In this document: positions 58,601 to 62,536 of the stretch, piece by piece | Layout of the letters: each line of letters begins with the position of its first letter | Numbering within the stretch: position 1 is the stretch's first letter | Program-made: the position numbers and the translations under genes | Notes under the pieces: model-generated | The model's input: only the letters and a program-made list of their open reading frames with translations | What the model was told of the DNA's origin: nothing | The model's database searches: none | Source of the DNA: Mycolicibacterium sp. ND9-15 | Lineage (GTDB): Bacteria; Actinomycetota; Actinomycetes; Mycobacteriales; Mycobacteriaceae | Direction of reading: 5' to 3' | Assembly: GCF_035918395.1 (NCBI RefSeq) | Contig: NZ_CP142362.1 | Span: 4,377,501-4,441,500 of the forward strand | DNA length: 64,000 nt

Positions 58601-60761
58601 GGTGCTGGAGATCGGGGTGGGCTCGGGGTTGGTGTTGTCCCAGATCGCTGCGCGGTGTGAGCAGTATTGGGGCACCGACTTTTCCGCGCCCACGATTGAG
58701 AGGTTGCAGGCCGAGGTGGCCGCGCAGTCGTGGGGGGATCGGGTGCGGTTGCAGGTGCAGCCCGCCGATGTCACCGAGGGTCTGCCGGCGGGGTATTTCG
58801 ACACCGTCATTGTGAACTCGGTGGTGCAGTACTTCCCCAGTGCGGCCTATCTGCGTCAGGTCATCGACGACGCCGTGCAGTTGTTGGCCCCGGGTGGGGT
58901 GTTGGTCATCGGTGATGTGCGCAATCACAGTCTGTTGGGGGCGTTTCACACCGGTGTGGCATTGGCGCGCAGCCAGCGCGCCGACGCCGCCGAGATCCGC
59001 CAGCGGGTGCAGCGCGCCATCGTGGGTGAACCTGAATTGTTGTTGGCCCCTGAGTTTTTCACTACCTGGGCGGCCGGTAATGCGGCGGTGGCCGGGTTGG
59101 ACATCCAGGTCAAACGGGCATCGGCGGACAACGAGCTGACCCGGTACCGCTATGACGTGGTGATCTACACCAGTCCCGGTGCGGTGTGCTCGATGGCCGA
59201 GGCGCCCACATGGGCCTGGACCCGATGCGCCGGGCTGAGCGGGTTGCACGCCGAGTTGGTTGCCCAACGTCCCGAGGTGGTGCGAGTCAGCGAGATCCCG
59301 CGCGCCGGGCTGATCGTCGACGTGGGCGTCGAACAGGGCCTGGCCGCCGGGTTGGGGCTGGCCGAGGCGCTGGCCCAACCCATCCCGGATGCGGTCGACC
59401 CCGAGCAGCTGCACGAACTGGGCGAGGCGGCCGGCTATCGCGTGGCGGTCACCTGGGGGTCTTCCCCGGGCACCCTGGATGCGGTCTTCGTCTCCGTGGC
59501 CCAGGGGCCGCGGGGCGCTTTGACCGAGCTGTACCTGCCGCGGGCCGCCGAGCGCAGCGGTGATGCCAACGACCCGCAGACCAACACCAAGATCAGCGCG
59601 GTGCGCCAGCAGTTGAGCGCACGGTTGCCCGACTACATGGTGCCCACCCAGATCCTGGTGCTCGAGCAGTTCCCGATGACCTCCTCGGGCAAGATCGACC
59701 GCCGGGCCCTGCCCGCGCCGGTGTTTACCACCACCTCCTTCCGCGCCCCCCAGACACCGACCGAAAAGATCGTCGCCGAAATCTTTGCCGACGTCCTCGG
59801 CCTCGACCGCGCCGGACTCGACGACGACTTCTTCACCCTCGGAGGAGACTCACTGTCGGCGATGCGCCTGATCGCGGCGATCAAAACCTCACTCGGGACT
59901 GATCTTTCCGTGCCCACCGTGTTCGAAGCGCCCACGGTCAAGAGCTTGAGTCAGCGGTTGGACACAAATTCGGTTTCTGTCGAAGTAGCGCCGGTTCAGA
60001 CTCTGAAAGCCGGCACCGGTACTCCGCTGTTCTGCATCCACGCCGGGGGCGGGGTGAGCTGGGCGTACCACGCTCTCGGCATCTATGTGGACTGTCCGAT
60101 CATCGGGATCCAACAAGTCCCGCAGAACGGAGAAACCGAACCGCGGTCAATTCGCGAGATGGCGAGAAACTACGCCGACAGAATCCAGAACACTTGTCCA
60201 ACAGGGCCATACAACCTTCTCGGCTGGTCCTTCGGAGGCGTCGTCGCCCAAGAAGTCGCCATCGAACTTCAGCGTCGCGGGGGTGAAATCGCGCACCTCA
60301 TCCTTCTCGACGCCCGACCAGGCATGGACGGCAGCGTCCACTTACCCGACCGTGCCTTGGGCGAGAAGGACATGTTGGAAGCTGCCTTGCGATTCTGCGG
60401 TGTCGATATTCCGGAACACGACGAGCCGCTTACCCGCGAGCAGGTGGAAGAACTCGTTCGCGATCGAGCACCCGTACAGTTTGCGCAATACCAGCAACTT
60501 CGGGATCTGGTACTCCATAACATCAATACCAATATGGAGCTGTATGGAGCTCACGAACCCGGCGTCTTCCACGGCGATATGACCGTTTTCTCTGCGGTAC
60601 GGGATGAGAACGCCAGCAGTTCGTCCCCTCTGCAGAGCTGGCGGCCCTACATTGCCGGCGACATGACGGAGTACTCGGTGGACTGCACACATGAAGACAT
60701 GTTGACTGCCGAGTCGGTCAGCCTGTTTGGCCAACAACTCAAACTCTCGTTAGAAGCGTAA
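40551..60761 (+). CDS. Giant NRPS, five modules with two N-methyltransferase domains and terminal thioesterase
   Basis: A synthetase of 6736 aa. Order by residue: C5 7-410, A5 435-935, T5 947-1010, C6 1027-1460, A6 1487-1987, T6 2003-2067, E6 2080-2527, C7 2550-2950, A7 2980-3493, T7 3507-3570, C8 3587-4023, A8 4047-4493 with MT8 4497-4853 inserted before the A10 motif, T8 4950-5020, C9 5037-5473, A9 with MT9 to about 6390, T9 6400-6465, TE 6484-6733. The MT domains carry the SAM motif VLEIGVGSG. The TE has the nucleophile elbow GWSFGG and ends the assembly line by hydrolysis or cyclisation. C5 (LPLTPLQQGLLFHAS) is the DCL form, matching the E domain that ends the upstream protein. The ATG at 40551 has no clear Shine-Dalgarno sequence, so expression probably relies on coupling through the 14-bp overlap. 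Confidence 0.95.
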   Translation: MRIADVLPLTPLQQGLLFHASTANAGGDVYAVQLDISVAGPLDAQRVHNAVDAVINRHPHLAARFHGGLDQPVQIIPADPSIQWRYVELQPDADVDEQTQRVCADERTAVCDLGDRPAFRAALIRTAPNSHRFVLTSHHIVMDGWSMPVLLREIFASYYEQRLPPPAPYRSFVTWLAGRDHAAAHTAWREALAGFDTPTLVAPSDRLEPGRRGVGSFRVSEEITKALGELARSRRTTVNVVLQAAFAQVLMWLTGHHDVAFGAVVSARPAEVVGADSMVGLLINTVPVRVRITAATTAVDLLGQLQGAHNDLLEHQHLALSEIHRITGHQRLFDTLFVYENYPIDAAAALGTHELAVTGFNAREHNHYPLTVQAQPGREMGLRVEFDTDVFDPANIEAIIARLTRVLAAMTAEPARPLSSMDLLDAPERARLDEIGNRAALALPAPAVSIPELFAAWVAQTPDAVALVCTGYSWTYREVDEAANRLAHLLITHGAGSGQCVALLLERSAEAVVAMLAVLKTGATYLAIDPALPAARVEFMLTDAAPAAVITTADLGARLDGFDVVVVDVNDPRIDTYPETGLPAPSADDIAYLIYTSGTTGAPKGVAITQRNVTHLADSMPRHLPAQQVWTQCHSYAFDFSVWEIWAALLSGGRLVVAPESVTASPKDFHDLLVAERVSVLTQTPSAVGTLSPQGLESTALLLGGEPCPADVVDRWASGRVLINAYGPTEVTVYAAISAPLTPGLRVVPIGAPVSTAALFVLDGWLRPVPAGMVGELYVAGRGVGVGYVHRPALTGSRFVACPFAGEKAPGQRMYRTGDLVRWDTDGQLQYLGRADEQVKIRGYRIELGEVQAALAEMGGVDQAVVIAREDRPGDKRLVGYVTETATGAADPAGIRAKLIERLPAYMVPTAVVVLPALPLTVNGKLDIRALPAPEYTAGEYRAPAGAVEEILAGIYAQVLGIERVGVDDSFFDLGGDSILSMRLIAAINSALDSELSVRTVFEAPTVAQLAQRVAVGSRRLEPLVAVERPAVVPLSYAQQRLWFIDQLQGPSPVYNMATALRLTGGLDVEALHAALADVVGRHETLRTLYVAPDGIPQQLVMPPERADLGWEVVDAGGWSPARLDEAIGVAVRHSFDLTTEMPLRTILFRLTDDEHVLVAVVHHIAADGSSVTPLMADLSAAYASRCAGHAPDWAPLPVQYVDYTLWQRTQLGDLGDSGSTIAVQLAYWEQALAGMPERLQLPTDRPYPTNADQRGATVAVDWAAQLQQRVARVARQHNATSFMVVQAALSVLLSKLTASSDVAVGFPIIGRRDPALDKLIGFFVNTLVLRVDLGGDPAVAELLGQVRHRSLAAYEHQDVPFEVLVERLNPTRSLSHQPLISVVLAWQDFGAQPAAGALSDVQVTPVPVDTRSARMDLTFSLGERFTPEGEPAGIGGAVEYRTDVFDAASIEALIERLARVLDAMTADPARRLSSIDLIDAAEHVRLDEIGNRAVLTQPATPVSIPAMFTEQASRTPEAVAISCENRCLTYRELDEVSNRLAHLLIGRGVGAGQCVALVLDRSVEAVVAILAVLKTGAAYLPIDSVQPAARIQFVIGDARPLVAITTAGLAERLKDCEVSVLDVDDPGINSQPNTALPPPAPDDLAHIIYTSGTTGVPKGVAVTHHNVTRLFDALDVGVPLAPGQVWTQFHSLAFDFSVWEMWGALLFGGRLVVVPDSVARSPEDFQALLATEEVSVLSQTPSAVGMLSASEVDASALVIAAEPCPAEVVDRWAPGRVMINGYGPTETTVYATFSAPLQPGSGPVPIGRPVPGAALFVLDQWLRAVPTGVVGELYVAGRGVGCGYWRRAGLTGSRFVACPFAGAQAPGQRMYRTGDLVRWGPDEQLQYLGRADEQVKIRGYRIELGEVQAVLAGLAGVEQAAVIAREDRPGDKRLVGYLTGTADPAGIRAAMAERLPAYMVPAAIVAIEALPLTVNGKLDKRALPAPEYVDLDRYRAPGNAVEEILAGIYAQVLGLERVGVDDSFFDLGGDSILSMQVVARARAAGLHCRPRDVFVEQTVARLAGVAAVGAGDAGVVDEGIGPVVATPIMRWLASVDGPIDEFNQTVVVSAPAGVSDADVLVLLQALLDRHAMLRLRAAGDAAGDWSLTVPEAGAVDAATCLQTVDVLSDEALVAARSRLNPAAGVMLSALWVTSARALVLIIHHLAIDGVSWRILLEDLNIAWAQYRAGQAVALPAGGTSFARWASLLTEHARAEKVVDQAAAWKQVAAAPAALPAIRPDADTYATAGQLSVSLDAATTRLLLGEVTAAFHAGIQEILLIGLGLAWSEFVGNGVVPIGIDVEGHGRDEELAPGVDLSRTVGWFTAKYPVSMTVGGLRWAQVTDGEAALGALVKDAKEQLRALPDPLTYGLLRYLNPDVDLPESDPSIGFNYLGRLGGAAGEASGDLWRVDQDDMSLAAATAVPIPMAHTVELSAGTLDAEAGPQLHANWTWAPSVLDHTRVSRLSRLWFDALAGICAHVRRGGGGLTPSDITPARLSQHQIDYLARQYDLADILPLTPLQQGLLFHASTAQDNDDDVYAVQVDIALSGPLDPDRLHDAVRTVVHRHPNLVSRFYGQFDEPVQIIPADPVTAWRYVELTTHDADGEMQQLCAAERAAACDLAAGPVFRAALARSAPDRHRLVLTNHHIVLDGWSLPILLGEIFAGYHGHRLPAAAPYRRFFTWLADRDVDAAHRAWREVLAGFDTPTLVGSAQRLGLGARGIASSRLPEETTRAVNELARKRHTTVNTVLQCAYAQLLMWLTGQHDVAFGTAVSGRPVDVVGAESMVGLFINTVPVRATMTPATTAVDLLDQLQRAHNDTIDHQHLALSEIHRIIGCEQLFDTLFVYENYPIDTAAMSGDHDVAVTEFTSREFNHYPLTVQVTPGARLGIRVEYDTEVFTAADIGALIERLERVLVAMTAEPTRRLSSVDLLDGYEHARLDSWGNRAVLTQPAPTSVSLPVAFAAQAAKTPDAVAVSFDGDATTYRQLDEAANRLAHLLAGRGAGAGEFVALMVSRSAEAIVAILAVLKTGAAYLPIDPALPPARIDFMIADAAPMAAVTTAGLAERLNGHDLPVIDVADPAVGGQPCTAPPPPTADDVAYLTYTSGTTGVPKGVAITHRSVTGLLASLDADVRRAGVWSQWHSYAFDVSVCEIWGALLAGGRLVVVPEPVTRSADDFHALLVGESVSVLSQTPSAFYALQTADATQQERGQRLALETVLFAGEALEPQRLRTWLDHHPKSPRLLNLYGTTETTVHASIRQIVDGDAAGNASPIGVPLAHLGFFVLDGWLRPVPAGVVGELYVAGSGLGMGYWRRAGLTSARFVACPFAGAGARMYRTGDLVGWNADGELRYLGRSDEQVKIRGYRIELGEIQTALTAMDGVEQAVVIAREDRPRDKRLVGYVTGTADPADVRSALTDRLPAYMVPAAVVVVDKLPVTVNGKLDKRALPAPEYAAGGYRGPTNAVEEILAGIYAQVLGLERVGVDDSFFDLGGDSLLAMRVINAVNTGLDANLEVRTLFDAPTVAQLAPRVDEGSHRRKPLRVRQRPAVVPLSFAQQRLWFLNRFEGGVATYNMPSALQISGALDVDALGAALDDVIARHESLRTVFPDVDGVPFQRVLPVRAGMWRRGGAAVVSLAEGDVVGEVVALAGYRFDLANEIPIRAQIFAVGPQRYVLVIVVHHIAFDGWSLAPMVRDVAEAYGARRQGRVPGWAPLAVQYADYTLWQHDSLGVESDPDSVIAGQLAYWRQELADLPEVVSLPTDRARPPVPSYRGDEVGLRIDAPLWAGLKRVAAAHNATASMVMQALVAVVLHRAGAGEDVALGTPIAGRMDAALDELVGFFVNTWVLRVRVGSGLRFCEVLEQVRHKALDAYSNQDVPFERLVEQLNPVRSTSHHPLFQVAMIFQNNVRPEIATFDGISVEPLSALTRTAKFDLDFDMREIPSEDSGAPMAVGMVTYATDLFERSTIERLVGWLGRVVEAVVADASVVIGEVGLLDRGERDLVLSQWSGVQVAGPVGTAPQVLAAAVAADPGAAAVIDGGRVLSYRELDELSTRLARVLIEAGVGPERAVGVGMDRCAELVVAWWAVVKAGGVYVPVDTAHPVERIATVLDAADAVCVLTVGADAVSGAGSRPVLRIDGLQLSGRSAEPITDADRLGPLGADSAAYVIFTSGSTGVPKGVAVSHAGLLGLAAAQRQTFGLAAGARVLMVAAPTFDASVFEMILAAGPGAALVVAAPDAYAGQALTAVLEGQRVDAAVLTPTVLSTLDRGRLDGLGTLITAGEACAAEVVAAWAPDRRMYNAYGPTETTIWATCTAPLSAGQRVDIGAPIAGVCALVLDARLHPAPVGVVGELYLGGPGVARGYVGRAGLTAERFVASPYGGPGQRMYRSGDLVRWTAQGTLEYLGRADTQVKLRGQRIELGEIENSLLGCPQVTHAAATMHRTETGTQLVAYIGLEHASSAGDDAEIVEQWHQVYDELYDARVEVPGFGMDFRGWNSSYTGEPIPVEQMQQWRSAIVDRISALGPRRVLEIGVGSGLVLSQIAARCEQYWGTDFSAPTIERLQAEVAAQSWGDRVRLQVQPADVTEGLPAGYFDTVIVNSVVQYFPSAAYLRQVIDDAVQLLAPGGVLVIGDVRNHSLLGAFHTGVALARSQRADAAEIRQRVQRAIVGEPELLLAPEFFTTWAAGNAAVAGLDIQVKRASADNELTRYRYDVVIYTSPGAVCSMAEAPTWAWTRCAGLSGLHAELVAQRPEVVRVSEIPRAGLIVDVGVEQGLAAGLGLAEALAQPIPDAVDPEQLHELGEAAGYRVAVTWGSSPGTLDAVFVSVAQGPRGALTELYLPRAAERSGDANDPQTNTKISAVRQQLSARLPDYMVPTQVLVLEQFPMTSSGKIDRRALPAPVFTTTSFRAPQTPTEKIVAEIFADVLGLDRAGLDDDFFTLGGDSLIATRVSTRLQLALGREVPVRYLFDASTVGDLAEYLHRHRGSPARPPLRVMPRPDRIPLSFAQSRLWFLNRFEGGVATYNIPIALRIGGALDVDALGAALDDVIARHESLRTVFPDVDGVPFQRVLPVRAGMWRRGGAVVVSLAEGDVVGEVVALAGYRFDLANEIPIRAQIFAVGPQRYVLVIVVHHIAFDGWSTVPMVRDVAEAYGARRQGQVPGWAPLAVQYADYTLWQHDSLGVESDPDSVIAGQLAYWRQELADLPEVVSLPTDRARPPVPSYRGDEVGLRIDAPLWAGLKRVAAAHNATASMVMQALVAVVLHRAGAGEDVALGTPIAGRMDAALDELVGFFVNTWVLRVRVRSGLRFCEVLEQVRHKALDAYSNQDVPFERLVEQLNPVRSTSHHPLFQVLMVLQNNVRPEMVSFDGISVEPLAASTCSAKFDLDIQLGEVPGEDPDAPMAAGTVTYATDLFERSTIERLVGWLGRVVEAVVADASVVIGEVGLLDRGERDLVLSQWSGVQVAGPVGTAPQVLAAAVAADPGAAAVIDGGRVLSYRELDELSTRLARVLIEAGVGPERAVGVGMDRCAELVVAWWAVVKAGGVYVPVDTAHPVERIATVLDAADAVCVLTVGADAVSGAGSRPVLRIDGLQLSGRSAEPITDADRLGPLGADSAAYVIFTSGSTGVPKGVAVSHAGLLGWAAAQRQTFGLAAGARVLMVAAPTFDASIGELLLAAASGAALVVAGPDAYAGQALTAVLEGQRVDAAILTPTVLSTLDRARLDDLGTLVAVGEACAGEVVAAWAPDRRMYNGYGPTETTIWVTCSALSAGQPVRIGAPIAGVCALVLDARLYPAPVGVVGELYLGGPAVARGYVGRAGLTAERFVASPYGGPGQRMYRSGDLVRWTAQGTLEYLGRADTQVKLRGQRIELGEIENSLLGCPQVTHAAAALHHGAAGSHLVAYVTLRHRSSAGDDAEIVEQWHQVYDELYDARVEVPGFGMDFRGWNSSYTGEPIPVEQMQQWRSAIVDRISALGPRRVLEIGVGSGLVLSQIAARCEQYWGTDFSAPTIERLQAEVAAQSWGDRVRLQVQPADVTEGLPAGYFDTVIVNSVVQYFPSAAYLRQVIDDAVQLLAPGGVLVIGDVRNHSLLGAFHTGVALARSQRADAAEIRQRVQRAIVGEPELLLAPEFFTTWAAGNAAVAGLDIQVKRASADNELTRYRYDVVIYTSPGAVCSMAEAPTWAWTRCAGLSGLHAELVAQRPEVVRVSEIPRAGLIVDVGVEQGLAAGLGLAEALAQPIPDAVDPEQLHELGEAAGYRVAVTWGSSPGTLDAVFVSVAQGPRGALTELYLPRAAERSGDANDPQTNTKISAVRQQLSARLPDYMVPTQILVLEQFPMTSSGKIDRRALPAPVFTTTSFRAPQTPTEKIVAEIFADVLGLDRAGLDDDFFTLGGDSLSAMRLIAAIKTSLGTDLSVPTVFEAPTVKSLSQRLDTNSVSVEVAPVQTLKAGTGTPLFCIHAGGGVSWAYHALGIYVDCPIIGIQQVPQNGETEPRSIREMARNYADRIQNTCPTGPYNLLGWSFGGVVAQEVAIELQRRGGEIAHLILLDARPGMDGSVHLPDRALGEKDMLEAALRFCGVDIPEHDEPLTREQVEELVRDRAPVQFAQYQQLRDLVLHNINTNMELYGAHEPGVFHGDMTVFSAVRDENASSSSPLQSWRPYIAGDMTEYSVDCTHEDMLTAESVSLFGQQLKLSLEA
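43621..48160 (+). other. NRPS module 6 (C-A-T-E)
   Basis: LCL-type C domain (PLSYAQQRLWFIDQLQGPSP; HHIAADG). Pocket residues D-F-W-S-V-A-G-V-Y-K. The E domain (HHLAIDGVSWRILLED) gives the third predicted D residue. Confidence 0.72.
48161..51290 (+). other. NRPS module 7 (C-A-T)
   Basis: DCL-type C domain (ILPLTPLQQGLLFHAS; HHIVLDGWS) after E6. The A domain belongs to a different lineage from modules 1-6, with NLYGTTETTVH in place of the NAYGPTETT form and an insertion-bearing LFAGEALEPQRL segment. Pocket residues D-V-C-S-L-A-L-V-H-K. Confidence 0.72.
52535..53230 (+). repeat. Direct repeat, copy 1 (C-A linker and start of A domain, module 8)
   Basis: About 696 bp matching 56888-57583 with one difference that I can see. 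It ends in the A domain just after the GSTGVPKGVAVSHAG segment, at the border of the specificity core. Confidence 0.8.
54045..55506 (+). repeat. Direct repeat, copy 1 (methyltransferase domain to T domain, module 8)
   Basis: About 1.46 kb matching 58395-59856 with only a few single-base differences visible (for example the third base of the Thr codon near 54170, GTC versus ATC near 55292). It covers the whole N-methyltransferase, the A-domain tail and the front of the T domain. Confidence 0.82.
56888..57583 (+). repeat. Direct repeat, copy 2 (C-A linker and start of A domain, module 9)
   Basis: Second copy of the block at 52535-53230 (offset 4,353 bp). Confidence 0.8.
58395..59856 (+). repeat. 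Direct repeat, copy 2 (methyltransferase domain to T domain, module 9)
   Basis: Second copy of the block at 54045-55506 (offset 4,350 bp). Confidence 0.82.
59961..60758 (+). other. NRPS terminal thioesterase domain
   Basis: Type I alpha/beta-hydrolase thioesterase: oxyanion-side motif PLFCIHAGGG, nucleophile elbow GWSFGG, an Asp-containing LILLDARPG strand, and a C-terminal His in DCTHEDM. Codon use in this domain is less G/T-biased than in the repeated modules before it. Confidence 0.85.
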
Positions 60762-61027
60762 GGTGGCACTGCCATCGGAAAGTCGCTGTCTGTCAGCGGT
60801 TTCTGCCGGCGTTCCGGATTCAGTGCAGTGATCTTGTCAGGAATGATGCCGGTGATTCCACCGGACTGGTGTCGGCTATTCGCTCTCGGTGTTTCGTGAC
60901 CGATGTCGACGGATCAACTGGGACGTCGACGAAGCTACCGCCCGCTGGCACAACCAAAGTCGCCGCAATTGCTGTGACTTTCGTGAATGTCGCGCGGAGC
61001 ATTGCGGCGTCCTCCATCATGGTTTAC

Positions 61028-61804
61028 ATGGACGAGGCAACTCGCGACATTGTGAGCATGCCCCGGGGCGGACCGGACGCCTCCCGGCTGTCCCGCCGGC
61101 TGCAGACCGATCGGCTGGAATACCTGGACCGCGACGACGTCGACGAGTTGAAGCGGAGAGTCGTGCGAGCACTCGACCGCAGCGGTCGGCGCCGGTGGAT
61201 CGGTGGTTACGAGTTGTGCGCTCGAACCGTGCTTCGTGAGGTCGCCGATGTCCCCTCACCGAAGATCCTCGAACTCGGCTCCGGCCTCGGCGGGCTGTCG
61301 CGCCGACTGCTGGAGAGGCACTCCACTGCCCAGATGACGGTCACCGACATCGATCCCGCGTTCGTGGCCGAGATCGCCGCTAGTGACCTCGGTAGTCACC
61401 CCCGTGCCACGGTGCGGGAAATGGACGCCACCGCAATCGACGCCCCCGACGGATATTACGACCTCGCGGTGTTTGCGTTGTCATTGCATCACCTACCGCC
61501 CGAACAGGCCGCGCGAGTGTTCGCGGAAGGGACCAGGGTAGCGAACAAGTTGCTGATCATCGACCTGCGCAGGCCCTCGCCGCCGGTCCACTTGATGAAG
61601 CTGGCGGCGGCCCGGCCGTTCACCAGGCTGAGCCCGCTGTTACACGATGGGGTCATCAGCTCGCTACGCGCCTATAGCCGGTCGGCGCTGCGAGCGCTTG
61701 CCCAGCATGCCGATCCGGCGATTGCGGTCGAGTTCCGCACCCGACCGCGGGGCGCGACGGCGATGGTTGCCAGTCGAGCCCAGCAAACCGGCCAATCCGC
61801 ATAG
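61028..61804 (+). CDS. SAM-dependent methyltransferase
   Basis: A class I methyltransferase of about 258 aa. Motif I is ILELGSGLGGLSRRLL (around residue 85), followed by an acidic motif II strand (MTVTDIDPAF) and the post-motif FALSLHHLPPEQAARVF. The C-terminal 80 residues, rich in Arg and Leu, give no substrate hint. The start is uncertain: ATGs at 61019, 61028 and 61058 all lie within 40 bp with no strong Shine-Dalgarno sequence, and the open frame reaches back to 60869. It follows the NRPS gene by about 270 bp on the same strand and could O-methylate the released peptide, but a fragment of a close paralogue next to it shows the family also has its own history here. Substrate unknown. Confidence 0.75.
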   Translation: MDEATRDIVSMPRGGPDASRLSRRLQTDRLEYLDRDDVDELKRRVVRALDRSGRRRWIGGYELCARTVLREVADVPSPKILELGSGLGGLSRRLLERHSTAQMTVTDIDPAFVAEIAASDLGSHPRATVREMDATAIDAPDGYYDLAVFALSLHHLPPEQAARVFAEGTRVANKLLIIDLRRPSPPVHLMKLAAARPFTRLSPLLHDGVISSLRAYSRSALRALAQHADPAIAVEFRTRPRGATAMVASRAQQTGQSA

Positions 61805-61829
61805 GCCTTTTGATTTCCCCGACAGCGCC

Positions 61830-61996
61830 GCGACGGTGGTCGAACAGCGGTCTGTCGACGACCTTGCAGTCGGCGGGCCGTGATGACGCGTTGCGTAGCA
61901 CCGGGCCGTTCGGCGTATCGATGAAGATGCCGACATGCGTCACGTCGACACCGCCGTCTTCGCCATACGCAGCGATGTAGTCGCCGAAGCGCAGTG
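61830..61996 (-). pseudogene. Fragment of an amidase-like (DUF1460-type) gene
   Basis: On the minus strand the sequence reads FGDYIAAYGEDGGVDVTHVG, IFIDTPNGPVLRNASSRPAD and CKVVDRPLFD. The THVGIFI and LRNASS segments recall DUF1460/N-acetylmuramoyl-alanine amidase-like proteins. Neither end has a start or stop that makes sense, and both flanks belong to other genes, so this is a relic. Family assignment is from memory and tentative. Confidence 0.4.
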
Positions 61997-62104
61997 CGAG
62001 AAGTGGCCGATGTTCCCGGCCCGAAGATCCTCGAACTCGGATGCGGTCTCGGCGGGTTGTCGCGCATGCTGTTGGAGACCCACCCCACCGCTGAGATGAC
62101 TGAT
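61994..62104 (+). pseudogene. Fragment of a methyltransferase paralogous to the 61028 gene
   Basis: The plus strand reads REVADVPGPKILELGCGLGG and LSRMLLETHPTAEMTD. This matches the neighbouring gene's REVADVPSPKILELGSGLGG and LSRRLLERHSTAQMTVTD. It starts and stops abruptly, so only the SAM-binding segment of a second copy survives. Confidence 0.7.
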
Positions 62105-62225
62105 CGGCAACCCAACCGGATCGTGGCTGTCAGGGCCGGGATGACGGGGGAGTCGCCCGTCTTCGCCGGCCCCGGATAATGCGAAAGACCTGAACAGTGC
62201 GAAAGACAGTGCACGACAACAATAG

Positions 62226-62405
62226 CAGCCCGAAGGCGAGGACGACGTACCCGCCGAGTTGGTTGGTCGCATGATGAAGGCCAATCCGATCCCTCGGCCG
62301 TGGATCATGCCTGAGGACGTCAGTCGCGGGCTGATGTATCTGATCACCGACCAAGGGGTCATCACCGGTAGCGTCCTCGAAATCGGACTGGGCGGCATCG
62401 CCTGA
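62226..62405 (+). pseudogene. C-terminal fragment of a mycofactocin-type SDR
   Basis: Sixty codons ending in TGA read QPEGEDDVPAELVGRMMKAN..PRPWIMPEDVSRGLMYLITD..GVITGSVLEIGLGGIA. This closely matches the C-terminus of the SDR at 16801-17601 (QPEGGDDVPDDLVRRMMKAN and following). The N-terminal three quarters are missing. Confidence 0.8.
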
Positions 62406-62451
62406 ATCCACTGACGGTCACGATTCGATATCTCGGAATTTGCTGAGTCAG

Positions 62452-62469
62452 TTCTCAGTTCACTCTCAG
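62452..62469 (+). promoter_or_regulatory. Candidate response-regulator (MprA-like) direct repeat upstream of pepD
   Basis: TTCTCAG at 62452-62458 and CTCTCAG at 62463-62469 form a direct repeat one helical turn apart, about 70 bp upstream of the protease start. OmpR-family regulators bind such tandem half-sites, and MprA is known to control pepD in M. tuberculosis. The match to the MprA box is by general form, from memory. Confidence 0.4.
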
Positions 62470-62536
62470 CCAATGCAGGAACCCTGTGCTGAGGCCATGT
62501 GGGCTGATCGACGATTCAGAAAGAGAAGAAGAACAA

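Larger units (their letters stand above)
55641..59960 (+). other. NRPS module 9 (C-A-MT-T)
   Basis: A near-copy of module 8 in its C domain, A-domain edges and methyltransferase, but with a different specificity core: pocket D-A-G-I-V-V-G-I-W-K. It should add a second, different N-methylated residue. Confidence 0.75.
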
